Source: Caulobacteraceae bacterium
GTDB taxonomy: Bacteria > Pseudomonadota > Alphaproteobacteria > Caulobacterales > Caulobacteraceae
NCBI GenBank assembly: GCA_947475465.1
Contig: CANJLK010000027.1
Coordinates: 1 to 45,085 of the forward strand
Length of the DNA: 45,085 bases
Reading direction: 5' to 3'
Under the pieces are notes generated by a model. The model saw only the letters and a list, made by a program, of their open reading frames with translations, was not told the DNA's origin and ran no database searches. The position numbers and the translations under genes are program-made. Each line of letters opens with the position of its first letter. The stretch's first letter is position 1. This document shows positions 1-8,277 of this stretch, piece by piece.

Positions 1-2085
1 GAGCACCGCTTCTGGCTGGGCGATGCCTTCGCCTCCGGCGGCTCCGTGGGGTACGACCACAAGGCGATGGGCATCACCGCCAAGGGCGCCTGGGTTTCCG
101 TCCAGCGCCACTTCGCCGAACGCGGCGTGGACGTGCAGAGCGAGCCGATCAGCGTGGTCGGCTGCGGCGACATGTCGGGGGACGTGTTTGGCAACGGCAT
201 GCTCCTGTCCAAGAGCATCCGCCTGCTGGCCGCCTTCGACCATCGCCACATCTTCCTCGACCCCGATCCCGACCCGGCGAGGTCCTGGGCGGAGCGGGCC
301 CGGATGTTCGCCCTGCCGCGTTCGTCCTGGGCGGACTACGACAGGAAGCTGATCTCCAAGGGCGGCGGGGTTTTCCCCCGCGACCTGAAGTCGATCCCGC
401 TCTCGGCGCCGGTCAAGGCCATGCTGGGGGTCAAGGCCGACGCGCTCGCGCCGGCCGAACTGATCAACGCCATCCTGAAGTCTGAGGCCGAGCTGCTCTA
501 CCTGGGCGGGATCGGAACCTACATAAAGGCCAGGACCGAAGCCAACACCGAGGTCGGCGACAAGGCCAACGACGCCGTGCGGGTCAACGGCGCGGAGCTG
601 CGGGTCAAGGTGGTCGGCGAGGGCGCCAACCTGGGCGCCACCCAGGCCGGGCGCATCGAGTTCGCCGCTGAAGGCGGGCGCATCGACACCGACGCCATCG
701 ACAACTCCGCCGGCGTCGACACCTCCGACCACGAGGTCAACATCAAGATCCTCACCGGCATGCTGGAGCGGACCGGCGTCCTGCCGGCCAAGCGGCGCGA
801 CCCGCTGCTGAAGTCGATGACCGGCGAGATCGCCGACCACGTCCTCACCCACAACTACGACCAGACCCTGGCGCTCTCGCTGCTGGGGATGGACAGCCCC
901 GGCGAGCCCGAGCCGCACGCCCGGTTCATGGCCGAGCTGGAACAGGCCGGACGCCTCGACCGCGCGGTCGAGGGCCTGCCGGACGCCGCCGTCGTCGCCG
1001 AACGTCAGGCGGCGGGCCAGGGCCTCACCCGGCCGGAACTGGCGGTGCTGCTGGCCTATGGCAAGCTGGAATTGAAGCGCGAGATCGTCGCCGGGGACGC
1101 GCCCGACGATCCCTACCTCGAAGGCCTGCTGGAGGCCTATTTCCCCAAGGCGCTGCGCAAGTACGCCGAGCCCATGCGCCGCCACCGGCTGCGCCGCGAC
1201 ATCATCGCCACGGTGGTCGCCAATGACGTGGTCAACCGCTGTGGGCCGAGCTTCCCGACCCGGACCATGGCTTCGGCCGGGTGCGACGCGCGGGCCTTCG
1301 TCGCCGGCTATGAGGCGGCCAAGGCCGTCCTCGACCTGCCGGCCCAATGGGATGCGGTGGCCGCCCTGGACGGCAAGGCGCCGGCGGCCGGCCAAATGGC
1401 GCTGTTCCGCAGCCTGGCCGCCGCACTGCGCGGCGCGACCTTCTGGCTGGCCAGGCGCGCCGGGCGCGAGAAGCTCGACGTGGCCGCCCTGGTGGCCAGC
1501 TACGGGCCGGGGTTCGCCACCCTGCGCAAGCTGACGCCGGGTGTGCTTTCGCCCGTCGAGCAGGACGCGGTCGACGGGCGCGCCCGCCGGCTGATCGAGG
1601 CCGGGGCGCCTGAACCGCAGGCCCGGTCCGTCGCGGCCCTGCAGCCCCTGACCACGGCGGCCGACCTCATCGATCTGGCGGAGGCCTCGAGCTGGCCCCT
1701 GCCGGCGGTGGCCAGGCTCTACCACGCAACCGGCGCGGCCTTCGCATTCGACCGCGTGCGCCAGGCGGCCGGGGCCTATGCGGTGGGCGACAACTTCGAG
1801 CGGGTGGCGCTGCGCCGCCTGATCGAGGACCTGCTGACCCAGCAGGCCGAACTCACCCGGGCCCTGATGTCCTTCGCCGGTTCCGCCCAGTCCGGCGAGG
1901 ATGCCGCCCATGCCCGCGAGGCGGCGCTGTCCTGGGCGGCCCTGCGCCGCGACAAGGCCGACCTGGCCCGCAAGACCATCGCCGAGATCGAGGCCTCGGC
2001 CGGCCCCTGGACTTTCGCCAAGCTCACCATCGCCAACGCGGCGCTGCGCGAGCTGGCCGAGGGCGCGGCGAAGAAGAAGCGGTAG
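1..2085 (+). CDS. gdhB: NAD-specific glutamate dehydrogenase, large type, C-terminal part (5' end outside window)
   Basis: This frame is open from base 1, so the gene starts upstream of the window. About 694 C-terminal residues are present, beginning EHRFWLGDAFASGGSVGYDH. That segment (GGSVGYDHKAMGIT) is typical of the very large (about 180 kDa) NAD-dependent glutamate dehydrogenases, which oxidise glutamate to 2-oxoglutarate and ammonia in the cytoplasm and serve glutamate catabolism. The visible part covers the end of the catalytic region, with a nucleotide-binding segment around KVVGEGANLGATQAGRIEFA, and the long helical C-terminal domain of this class. It ends in a lysine-rich tail (AAKKKR). 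A 14-bp-arm palindrome lies 10 bp after the stop, between this gene and the convergent purH. The symbol is not uniform across species. The family call is firm; the N-terminal part cannot be checked. Confidence 0.93.
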   Translation, partial: EHRFWLGDAFASGGSVGYDHKAMGITAKGAWVSVQRHFAERGVDVQSEPISVVGCGDMSGDVFGNGMLLSKSIRLLAAFDHRHIFLDPDPDPARSWAERARMFALPRSSWADYDRKLISKGGGVFPRDLKSIPLSAPVKAMLGVKADALAPAELINAILKSEAELLYLGGIGTYIKARTEANTEVGDKANDAVRVNGAELRVKVVGEGANLGATQAGRIEFAAEGGRIDTDAIDNSAGVDTSDHEVNIKILTGMLERTGVLPAKRRDPLLKSMTGEIADHVLTHNYDQTLALSLLGMDSPGEPEPHARFMAELEQAGRLDRAVEGLPDAAVVAERQAAGQGLTRPELAVLLAYGKLELKREIVAGDAPDDPYLEGLLEAYFPKALRKYAEPMRRHRLRRDIIATVVANDVVNRCGPSFPTRTMASAGCDARAFVAGYEAAKAVLDLPAQWDAVAALDGKAPAAGQMALFRSLAAALRGATFWLARRAGREKLDVAALVASYGPGFATLRKLTPGVLSPVEQDAVDGRARRLIEAGAPEPQARSVAALQPLTTAADLIDLAEASSWPLPAVARLYHATGAAFAFDRVRQAAGAYAVGDNFERVALRRLIEDLLTQQAELTRALMSFAGSAQSGEDAAHAREAALSWAALRRDKADLARKTIAEIEASAGPWTFAKLTIANAALRELAEGAAKKKR

Positions 2086-2095
2086 CTAAAAAGAG

Positions 2096-2128
2096 TCGTC
2101 ATGGCCGGGCCTGTCCCGGCCATGACGA
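2096..2128 (-). terminator. Perfect palindrome, REP-like, acting as purH terminator
   Basis: Arms of 14 bp (TCGTCATGGCCGGG and its complement) flank a 5-nt loop. On the minus strand the stem is followed by CTCTTTTT, so it should end purH transcription. On the plus strand there is only a weak T run. The same core sequence recurs as an inverted pair at 28781-28886, so the palindrome belongs to a dispersed repeat family that here doubles as a terminator between convergent genes. Confidence 0.75.
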
Positions 2129-2140
2129 TCATGAGTGTTT

Positions 2141-3733
2141 CTAGTGCCTAAACACCCGCACGCCGGTGAAGACCATGGCCAGGCCGCGTTCGTCGGCGGC
2201 CTCGATTACGGACTTGTCGTTCACCGAGCCGCCGGGCTGGATCACCGCCGTACAGCCGGCGTCGGCGGCCTGGATCAGGCCGTCGGGGAAGGGGAAGAAG
2301 GCTTCTGACGCACAGGCCGAGCCCTTCAGGTCCAGGCCGAAATCGGCGGCCCGCAGCGCCGCGATTCGGGCGCTATCCTTGCGGTTCATCTGGCCCGCGC
2401 CGACGCCCAGGGTCTGGCCCGAGCGGGCATAGACGATGGCGTTGGATTTCACGTGCTTGGCGATGGTGAAGGCGAACAGCATGTCGCGCACTTCCTCATC
2501 GGTGGGCGCGCGCTTGGTCACGACCTTCAGGTCGGCCGCCGTCAGACGGGCATTGTCGCGGCTCTGCACCAGGAAGCCGCCCGCCACCGATTTGAAGGTC
2601 AGGCCCCCCGACAGGGGGTCGGGCAGGCCGCCTGTGGTCAGCAGCCGCACGTTCTTCTTCCTGCGGAAGAGTTCGATGGCGTCCTCGTCCGCCTCGGGCG
2701 CGATCACCACTTCGGTGAGCAGCTTTAGCACCTCGGTCGCGGTCGGCGCGTCCAGCCGGCCGTTCAGGGCGATGATCCCGCCAAAAGCGCTGGTGGGATC
2801 GCAGGCGAGCGCCCGCTCATAGGCTTCCACCATGGTCTTGCCGGTGGCCACGCCGCAGGGATTGGCGTGCTTGATGATCGCGCAGGCGGGACCCGCCTTG
2901 GGATCGAACTCGGCGATCAGTTCAAAGGCCGCGTCGGTGTCGTTGATATTGTTGTAGCTGAGCTCCTTGCCCTGGTGCTGGGCGGCGGTGGCCACGCCGC
3001 TGCGCGGATTGGCGAAGCGGTAGAAGGCCGCCGTCTGGTGCGGGTTCTCGCCGTAGCGCATGGTCTGGACCAGCTCGCCGGCGAAGGCCCGGCGCTTGGG
3101 CGCGGCGTCGTCCAGGGCCTCGGCGAACCAGGCCGAGATCGCCGCGTCATAGGCCGCCGTCCGGCCATAGGCCCGGGCCGCCAGCATCTTGCGCAGGGAA
3201 AGCCCGGTCGCGCCGTCCGCCGCCATGTCGGCCAGCACCTCGGCCAGGTCGCCGATCTCGGTGCAGACCGCCACATAGCCGTGGTTCTTGGCCGCCGAAC
3301 GGATCATCGCCGGCCCGCCGATGTCGATGTTCTCGACCGCCGTGGCGTAGTCGGCGCCCGAGGCGACGGTGGCTTCGAAGGGATAGAGATTGACGTAAAC
3401 CAGATCGATGCCGCCGATCCCGTGCTCGTCCATCGCGGCCTTGTGGTCGGGGGCGTCGCGCACGCCCAGCAGGCCGCCGTGCACCAGGGGGTGCAGGGTC
3501 TTAACCCGTCCGTCCATCATCTCGGGAAAGCCGGTGATCTCGGAGATGTCCTTCACCGCCAGGCCGGCGTCGGCGATCGCCTTGCGCGTACCGCCGGTGG
3601 AGACGAGTTCCACGCCATGCCCGGCCAGGGTGCGGGCCGCCTCGATCAGCCCGGTCTTGTCGGAGACCGAGATCAGGGCGCGTCTGACGCGGTTGCGGTC
3701 GGGGGCGGGCGGGAAATCGGGCGCGGCGGGCAT
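2141..3733 (-). CDS. purH: Bifunctional AICAR transformylase / IMP cyclohydrolase PurH
   Basis: The 530-residue protein catalyses the last two steps of de novo IMP synthesis: formylation of AICAR with 10-formyl-THF, then ring closure. The N-terminal IMP cyclohydrolase (MGS-like) domain covers about residues 15-150 and contains [19 protein letters not shown] and [15 protein letters not shown]. The AICAR transformylase domain follows, with [26 protein letters not shown] and a C-terminal [13 protein letters not shown] segment. Length matches the family. The ATG start is preceded by AGGAG, and that ribosome site lies inside a small hairpin just downstream of a ZTP riboswitch, so purH is probably controlled by the ZMP/ZTP signal of folate stress. 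rpe lies upstream on the same strand. Confidence 0.98.
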   Translation of the reverse strand: MPAAPDFPPAPDRNRVRRALISVSDKTGLIEAARTLAGHGVELVSTGGTRKAIADAGLAVKDISEITGFPEMMDGRVKTLHPLVHGGLLGVRDAPDHKAAMDEHGIGGIDLVYVNLYPFEATVASGADYATAVENIDIGGPAMIRSAAKNHGYVAVCTEIGDLAEVLADMAADGATGLSLRKMLAARAYGRTAAYDAAISAWFAEALDDAAPKRRAFAGELVQTMRYGENPHQTAAFYRFANPRSGVATAAQHQGKELSYNNINDTDAAFELIAEFDPKAGPACAIIKHANPCGVATGKTMVEAYERALACDPTSAFGGIIALNGRLDAPTATEVLKLLTEVVIAPEADEDAIELFRRKKNVRLLTTGGLPDPLSGGLTFKSVAGGFLVQSRDNARLTAADLKVVTKRAPTDEEVRDMLFAFTIAKHVKSNAIVYARSGQTLGVGAGQMNRKDSARIAALRAADFGLDLKGSACASEAFFPFPDGLIQAADAGCTAVIQPGGSVNDKSVIEAADERGLAMVFTGVRVFRH

Positions 3734-3738
3734 GGCGT

Positions 3739-3759
3739 TCTCCTGATGCGGAAGGGAGA
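3739..3759 (-). promoter_or_regulatory. Hairpin sequestering the purH ribosome-binding site
   Basis: Just after the ZTP aptamer, TCTCC (complement of 3755-3759) can pair with GGAGA (complement of 3739-3743), which contains the purH Shine-Dalgarno sequence. There is no T run, so the expression platform looks translational rather than a terminator. This is inferred from complementarity only. Confidence 0.5.
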
Positions 3760-3837
3760 TATGCCCAGGCGAGCGGCGGTCGATATGGCCCTCGGGCTCC
3801 CCGGTGGTTTCCCACCTTATTCGCCAGTCACTCGAGG
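3760..3837 (-). ncRNA. ZTP (pfl) riboswitch upstream of purH
   Basis: On the minus strand the leader reads GAGTGACTGGCGAATAAGG, then GGTGGGAAACCACCGGGGAG, then after a variable stem CCGCCGCTCGCCTGGGCAT. These are the conserved blocks of the pfl motif, the aptamer for ZTP/ZMP that senses 10-formyl-THF deficiency, and purH is one of its classic targets. The aptamer ends about 27 nt before the purH ATG. The expected logic is that accumulated ZMP/ZTP turns purH on when the formyl donor is short. The order and spacing of the conserved blocks make the call strong without a covariance search. Confidence 0.92.
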
Positions 3838-3887
3838 ATGGGCGCGGCTTAAGGCGCAGCGCCGGTCAGGTCAACGCGGCAGAACGG

Positions 3888-4547
3888 CTAACCGCGCAGG
3901 GCCGCGATATTGGCCGCGTACTGCTCCGGGCCGCCCTTGAAGACCGCGCTGCCTGCGACCAGGGCCGTAGCGCCGGCCGCGATGCATTGCGGCGCGGTCA
4001 CCGGCGTCACCCCGCCGTCGACCTCCAGCGGGATGTCGCGCCCCGTGGCGTCGATCATCTTGCGGAGCGCCTCGATCTTCTTCAGCTGCGAGGGCATGAA
4101 GCTTTGGCCCCCGAAGCCCGGGTTGATCGACATCACCAGGATCAGGTCGACGTCCTCCATCATCCACTGGATGACGCCGGGATCGGTGGACGGGTTGAAC
4201 ACCACGCCGGCCTTGGCGCCCAGTTCGCGGATCCGTTTCAGGGTGCGGTTGAGGTGTGGCCCGGACTCGGGGTGGACGCTGATCAGGTCGGCGCCGGCGG
4301 CGCGGAAGGCCTCGAGATAGGGATCGACCGGGGCGATCATCAGGTGGACGTCAAAGGGGATCGAGACGTGGGGCCGCAAGGCCTTCACCACGTCGGGCCC
4401 GAAGGTGATGTTCGGCACGAAATGGCCGTCCATGATGTCCAGGTGCAGCCAGTCGGCGCCGGCGGCCTCGACGGCCTTGGCCTCCTGGGCAAGTTTGCCG
4501 AAGTCGGCGGCGAGGATCGAAGGGGCGATGATGGTCTGGCTGGCCAT
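3888..4547 (-). CDS. rpe: Ribulose-phosphate 3-epimerase
   Basis: The enzyme interconverts D-ribulose 5-phosphate and D-xylulose 5-phosphate in the pentose phosphate and Calvin pathways. The 219-residue TIM barrel starts IAPSILAADFGKL and shows HLDIMDGHFVPNITFGP (metal-binding His/Asp), FDVHLMI, HPES, LVMSINPGFGGQSFM, LEVDGGV and AGSAVF, all standard for Rpe. I place the start at the ATG at 4547, because it gives the usual short lead into IAPSILAADF. A GTG three codons upstream (4556) is the alternative. It lies 154 bp upstream of purH on the same strand, with the ZTP riboswitch in the gap, so purH has its own control. Confidence 0.97.
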   Translation of the reverse strand: MASQTIIAPSILAADFGKLAQEAKAVEAAGADWLHLDIMDGHFVPNITFGPDVVKALRPHVSIPFDVHLMIAPVDPYLEAFRAAGADLISVHPESGPHLNRTLKRIRELGAKAGVVFNPSTDPGVIQWMMEDVDLILVMSINPGFGGQSFMPSQLKKIEALRKMIDATGRDIPLEVDGGVTPVTAPQCIAAGATALVAGSAVFKGGPEQYAANIAALRG

Positions 4548-4629
4548 GGCGCGCACTTAGCCTGAAGCGCGGCCGCGGGCCAGAGGCGGCAAGCTTGACA
4601 GCACGCCGCGCCCGCGCGTCCATCGGCCC

Positions 4630-4935
4630 ATGAGAAAACCGATCAACCGTATCGCCCTGGTGTTCTGGATCGTGGGGTTCGCGCTCGCCGTCTCCGCCGT
4701 GGGGCCGATCAAGGCGGTCCTCGACTTCAGCGCCGTGGCCTCGACCAGTCAGGACGCCCACGTGGTCCAGATGGGCAAGGTGGTCACCGTCTGGCGCGAG
4801 GTCAGCAACGCCACGGTCAAGTCGGGCTTTCTGATCGCCTTGGGCGTCATCATCGAACTGGTCGACCTGATCCGCTGGAACGCCCTGCCGGAAGCGCAGA
4901 AGGCGGCGCGGGGGAAGCCGGCGAAGACCGGCTGA
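4630..4935 (+). CDS. Small two-helix membrane protein of unknown function
   Basis: The 101-residue protein starts MRKPINRIALVFWIVGFAL. One hydrophobic helix covers about residues 8-28, and a second about 64-82 (SGFLIALGVIIELVDLIRW). The segment between is polar and contains a possible heptad stretch, and the C-terminus is basic (KAARGKPAKTG). It is likely an inner-membrane protein. I do not recognise a family. It is divergent from rpe, with 82 bp between the two start codons. Codon use is ordinary for the window and both ends look intact. Confidence 0.72.
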   Translation: MRKPINRIALVFWIVGFALAVSAVGPIKAVLDFSAVASTSQDAHVVQMGKVVTVWREVSNATVKSGFLIALGVIIELVDLIRWNALPEAQKAARGKPAKTG

Positions 4936-4950
4936 CGCTGCTCCATATCC

Positions 4951-5086
4951 TCACCCCTCAGGGGGAGGGTGGCGCGGCGAGCTCTTGCGAGACGCGACGG
5001 AGGGGGAACTGCGGCGTACCCACTTGCCCCCTCCGTCTGTCGTTCGCTGCGCTCCGACATCCACCTCCCCCAAAAGGGGAGGATCT
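4951..5086. repeat. Dispersed GC-rich repeat, copy 1 (about 135 bp)
   Basis: A non-coding block begins CCTCACCCCTCAGGGGGAGG and ends in ACCTCCCCCAAAAGGGGAGG. Internal segments (GGCGCGGCGAGC, CTTGCGAGACG, CGGAGGGGGAA, CTGTCG, TCGCTGCGCTCCGACA) recur in the same order at 10440-10577, with about three quarters of positions identical by eye. Both copies have complementary ends able to form a long hairpin, as expected of a MITE-like or REP-like element. Confidence 0.75.
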
Positions 5087-5101
5087 AGGAAGAGCGCGTC
5101 C

Positions 5102-5133
5102 TTGACACGCCTGGACCGGCAGGCTCGCATAAT
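5102..5133 (+). promoter_or_regulatory. Possible sigma70-type promoter upstream of the small membrane-protein remnant
   Basis: TTGACA at 5102-5107 is a perfect -35 hexamer. CATAAT at 5128-5133 fits a -10, but the spacing is 20 bp, longer than optimal. It precedes the coding remnant at 5165-5421. Confidence 0.4.
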
Positions 5134-5164
5134 CCGTGAGGTTTAAGGGCGCCTGACGAAGCCG

Positions 5165-5421
5165 ATGGGACCGACATCAGACGCTCTCTTCCAATCATTC
5201 TCGCCGCGTTTGGTGGCCTGCTCCTGCTTCCGATCATCGGTCTGCACCTGGGCACGGTGTTGCCGGGAGCGACAAACTTGGCTGTGATCGCACCCTCGGT
5301 CGCGGTCGCGATCTATATCCTGGCGATCATCGGCGTCGCCCTGCTTGTCGCCGGTCTGGTTGTTCGGGTGCTGCGCTGCGAACCCCCCTTCCTTGACCCA
5401 GACCCCCTCTTAGGCGCATAA
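5165..5421 (+). pseudogene. Small two-helix membrane protein, apparently frameshifted near its start
   Basis: The frame read from 5167 encodes a convincing small membrane protein: GTDIRRSLPIILAAFGGLLL, a helix through PIIGLHLG, a loop with LPGATN, a second helix (VAIYILAIIGVALLVAGLVV) and a short tail ending at TAA 5419-5421. That frame has no ATG, GTG or TTG near its beginning. An ATG at 5165 lies in another frame. Adding one G to the GGG run at 5167-5169 would join them as ATG-GGG-ACC, giving M-G-T-D-I-R-R. So either a one-base deletion inactivated the gene, the assembly lost a G, or translation starts at an unusual codon such as ATC 5176. The family is not recognised. Confidence 0.5.
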
Positions 5422-5564
5422 GCCCGCCCTTCCGGCGCAACCTAGGTCAGCGCCCTCTACCGCCACGACCCCCAGGGATTATCTGGGACGAGGGCGGCGA
5501 GGCCCCCCGTCCACGCAATCGTGCACGGGGGTCGACCGCGTTTGGGCCATAGGGTGAGACAAGT
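5422..5564 (+). promoter_or_regulatory. ffh leader with a stable hairpin (5504-5531)
   Basis: The 143-nt gap before ffh holds a strong hairpin. CCCCCGT (5504-5510) pairs with ACGGGGG (5525-5531), and CACG (5512-5515) with CGTG (5520-5523) around a CAAT loop. A second possible stem (CCCAGGGATTATCTGGG region) lies at 5471-5486. There is no 4.5S RNA signature (no GGAAGGAAGCAG-like block), so I do not call an SRP RNA. A leader role in ffh expression is inference. Confidence 0.35.
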
Positions 5565-7088
5565 TTGTTCGACGCACTGACAGATCGGCTCTCCAGCGTC
5601 TTTGACCGCCTCGGCGGCAAGGGCGTCCTCTCGGAGAAGGACGTCGACGAGGCCCTGCGCGAGGTCCGCGTGGCCCTGCTCGAGGCCGATGTCGCCCTGC
5701 CGGTCGTGCGCGACTTCATCGCCAAGGCCAAGGAGGCGGCCACCGGCGAAGCCGTGATCCGCTCGGTCCGGCCGGCCGACCAGGTGGTCAAGATCACCTA
5801 CGATGGCCTGGTGGAGATGCTGGGCGGCGAGGGCCCGGCCACCGAGCTCAACATCTCACTGAACCCGCCCACCGTGATCCTGATGGCCGGCCTCCAGGGG
5901 TCCGGCAAGACCACCACCGCCGGCAAGCTGGCGCTGCGCCTCGTCAAGGAGCGCAAGAAGGTCCTGCTGGCCTCGCTGGACACGCGCCGTCCCGCGGCCA
6001 TGGAACAGCTGGCCATGCTGGCGACGCAGGCCGGCGTCGAGAGCCTGCCCATCGTCACCGGCCAGTCGGCGCCGGATATTGCGCGCCGCGCCATGTCGGC
6101 GGCCAAGCTGCAAGGCTACGATATCCTCATCCTCGACACCGCCGGGCGCACCACGCTCGACGAGGCGATGATGAGCGAGGCGGCCGAGATCGCCCGGATC
6201 GCCAACCCGTCCGAGACCCTGCTGGTCGCCGACGCGCTCACCGGCCAGGACGCGGTGCGCACCGCCAAGGCCTTCCACGAGCGCCTGCCGCTCACCGGCC
6301 TGGTGCTGACCCGGGCCGACGGCGACGGCCGCGGCGGGGCGGCGCTTTCCATGCGCGCCGTCACCGGCCTGCCGATCAAGTTCCTGGGCGTGTCGGAAAA
6401 GATCGACGGCCTGGAGCTCTTCGACGCCCAGCGCGTCGCCGGCCGCATCCTGGGCCAGGGCGACATCGTCGCCCTCGTCGAGAAGGCCAGCCAGGAATTC
6501 GACGCCGCCAAGTCGGAGGCCATGGCCCGCAAGCTGGCCAAGGGCCAGTTCGACCTCGACATGATGGCCGAGCAGATCGGCCAGATGAAGAAGATGGGCG
6601 GGATGGAAGGCCTGATGGGCATGTTGCCCGGGGTCCAGAAGATCAAGAAGCAGATCGCCGAGGCCAATATCAACGACAAGATGATTGACCGGCAGCTGGC
6701 GATCATCTCCTCCATGACCAAGGCGGAGCGTAAGAAGCCCGACCTCCTGGCCGCCTCGCGCAAGCGCCGTGTGGCCAAGGGCGCCGGCGTCGATGTGGCC
6801 GAGATCAACCGCCTCCTGAAACAGCACCGCCAGATGGCCGACACCTTCAAGGCGCTCTCCAAGGGCGGCGGCAAGGGCCTCGCCCAGATGGCCCAGGCGT
6901 TGGGCATGGGCGGCGGCGGCGGTGCGGGCGGCATGGACCGCCTGAAGACCCTCGGCGGCGGCAAGATGCCCATGCCCAGCGAAAAAGAGATCGAAGAGAT
7001 GGCCGCCAAGCTCCAGGGCGACGGCGGATTCAAATTGCCCGGACTGGGTGGCGGTCTGCCGCCCGGCTTCAACCCCTTCAAGAAATAG
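5565..7088 (+). CDS. ffh: Signal recognition particle protein Ffh
   Basis: This is the SRP GTPase that binds signal sequences on nascent membrane proteins, pairs with 4.5S RNA and docks with FtsY. The 507-residue protein has the N domain (about 1-95), the GTPase domain with P loop [10 protein letters not shown] from residue 109, [21 protein letters not shown] and [10 protein letters not shown], and the methionine-rich M domain from about residue 300 with a glycine- and methionine-rich C-terminus. Translation starts at a TTG, giving [13 protein letters not shown], the usual family start, with AGGGTGAG upstream. It is the first gene of the ffh-rpsP-rimM block and lies 20 bp ahead of rpsP. The G4 motif reads TRAD instead of TKxD, a change I believe is common in alphaproteobacteria. 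Confidence 0.98.
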   Translation: MFDALTDRLSSVFDRLGGKGVLSEKDVDEALREVRVALLEADVALPVVRDFIAKAKEAATGEAVIRSVRPADQVVKITYDGLVEMLGGEGPATELNISLNPPTVILMAGLQGSGKTTTAGKLALRLVKERKKVLLASLDTRRPAAMEQLAMLATQAGVESLPIVTGQSAPDIARRAMSAAKLQGYDILILDTAGRTTLDEAMMSEAAEIARIANPSETLLVADALTGQDAVRTAKAFHERLPLTGLVLTRADGDGRGGAALSMRAVTGLPIKFLGVSEKIDGLELFDAQRVAGRILGQGDIVALVEKASQEFDAAKSEAMARKLAKGQFDLDMMAEQIGQMKKMGGMEGLMGMLPGVQKIKKQIAEANINDKMIDRQLAIISSMTKAERKKPDLLAASRKRRVAKGAGVDVAEINRLLKQHRQMADTFKALSKGGGKGLAQMAQALGMGGGGGAGGMDRLKTLGGGKMPMPSEKEIEEMAAKLQGDGGFKLPGLGGGLPPGFNPFKK

Positions 7089-7108
7089 ACCCTAAAGGAC
7101 CACCTGAA

Positions 7109-7702
7109 ATGCTGAAGATCCGTCTCGCCCGTGGCGGCGCCAAGAAGCGCCCCTACTACTCCATCGTCGTCGCCGACAGCCACTCGCCCCGCGATGGCCG
7201 CTTCATCGAGAAGGTGGGCTCCTATAACCCGCTGCTCAAGAAGGACGACCCGAACCGCGTCGTGCTGAAGGTCGAGCGCATCCAGGAATGGATGGCCAAG
7301 GGCGCTCAGCCCACCGACCGTGTCGCGCGCGAACTCGGCAAGCTCGACCTGGTGAAGTGGGAACACGGCAACAACCCGAACAAGGGCCAGCCGGGGACCA
7401 AGGCCAAGGAACGCGCCGAGGAGAAGGCCCAGAAGGAAACCGATCGTCTGGCCGCCATCGAGGAAGCCAAGAACAACCCGCCGCCGGCGCCCGAGCCTGA
7501 GCCCGTCGTCGAGGAAACCCCCGCCGAGATGATGGAAACCGCCGAGGAAGGCCCCGCCGCCGAAGAGCCTTCGGCCGCGGAAGTCCCGCCGGCCGCCGAA
7601 GCGCTCGCCGCTGAAGCTCCGGCTGCTGAAGCCTCCGCCGAAGCGGCGCCCGTCGCCGAGGAACCCGCCGCCGAAGCCCCGGCCGAACCGACCGAAGGCT
7701 GA
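7109..7702 (+). CDS. rpsP: 30S ribosomal protein S16 with long acidic Ala/Pro-rich C-terminal extension
   Basis: Residues 1 to about 85 are a normal S16 ([48 protein letters not shown]), a primary binder of 16S rRNA. The protein then continues to 197 residues, more than twice the usual 80-90. The extension starts with a charged helix ([20 protein letters not shown]) and becomes a low-complexity tail of A-A-E-A-P-type repeats, strongly acidic and probably disordered. Extended S16 proteins occur in Caulobacterales, so this is likely lineage-typical, but the tail has no known role. It is co-transcribed with ffh (20-bp gap) and rimM (14-bp gap). Confidence 0.97.
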   Translation: MLKIRLARGGAKKRPYYSIVVADSHSPRDGRFIEKVGSYNPLLKKDDPNRVVLKVERIQEWMAKGAQPTDRVARELGKLDLVKWEHGNNPNKGQPGTKAKERAEEKAQKETDRLAAIEEAKNNPPPAPEPEPVVEETPAEMMETAEEGPAAEEPSAAEVPPAAEALAAEAPAAEASAEAAPVAEEPAAEAPAEPTEG

Positions 7703-7716
7703 GCCGGTCTTCGCTC

Positions 7717-8238
7717 TTGAGCTCCGCGGCCGTGAGCGATGACCTGATCCAGGTGGGCTGGGTGGCCGGCGCGTTCGGCGTGAAGGGCGAGGTGAAGATC
7801 ACCAGCCTGACCGCCGATCCGCTGGCCATCGGCGACTATGGGCCCCTGCTGCGCGGGGACGGCTCGCCCGCCCTCACGCTTCTGGAAAGTCGCGCCTCCA
7901 AGGGGACCGTGGTCGCCCGGGCGCGCGAGGTCCAGGATCGAAGTCAGGCCGAAGCCCTGCGCGGCCTGAAGCTCTACATCCGCCGCGACGCCCTGCCGGA
8001 CGTCGAGGAGGAGGACGAATACTACGTCGCCGACCTCGTCGGCCTGGCGGTCCAGGCCGCCGACGGCGAGGCGCTGGGCCGCGTGAAGTCGGTCCACGAT
8101 TTCGGGGCCGGCGACCTTCTGGAAATCGAACCGCCCGTCGGCCCCAGCTGGTGGCTGCCCTTCACCCGCGAGGCGGTCCCCGAGGTCCGCATGGCCGAGC
8201 GGCTGATCGTCGCCGTGAAGCCGGAGGAGACGGAGTAG
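7717..8238 (+). CDS. rimM: Ribosome maturation factor RimM
   Basis: The protein assists assembly of the 30S head and binds S19. The 173-residue sequence has the N-terminal RimM barrel (IQVGWVAGAFGVKGEVKI, GLKLYIRRDALP) and a C-terminal PRC-barrel-like domain (EYYVADLVGLAVQAADGEALG, WWLPFTREAVPEVRM). The start is uncertain: TTG at 7717 or GTG at 7732, with no strong Shine-Dalgarno for either. It follows rpsP by 14 bp. In most proteobacteria trmD would follow directly; here a minus-strand thioesterase gene lies between. Confidence 0.95.
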   Translation: MSSAAVSDDLIQVGWVAGAFGVKGEVKITSLTADPLAIGDYGPLLRGDGSPALTLLESRASKGTVVARAREVQDRSQAEALRGLKLYIRRDALPDVEEEDEYYVADLVGLAVQAADGEALGRVKSVHDFGAGDLLEIEPPVGPSWWLPFTREAVPEVRMAERLIVAVKPEETE

Positions 8239-8277
8239 AACGCCTCTTCCCGACGCGAAGCGCGGGGGAGAGGGGCG

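Noticed and set aside
3804..4565. 253-aa plus-strand frame opposite rpe
   Set aside because: A shadow of rpe with no recognisable domain; rpe itself is certain.
5422..5564. 4.5S (SRP) RNA gene next to ffh
   Set aside because: The conserved GGAAGGAAGCAG-like SRP loop is missing, although a hairpin exists.
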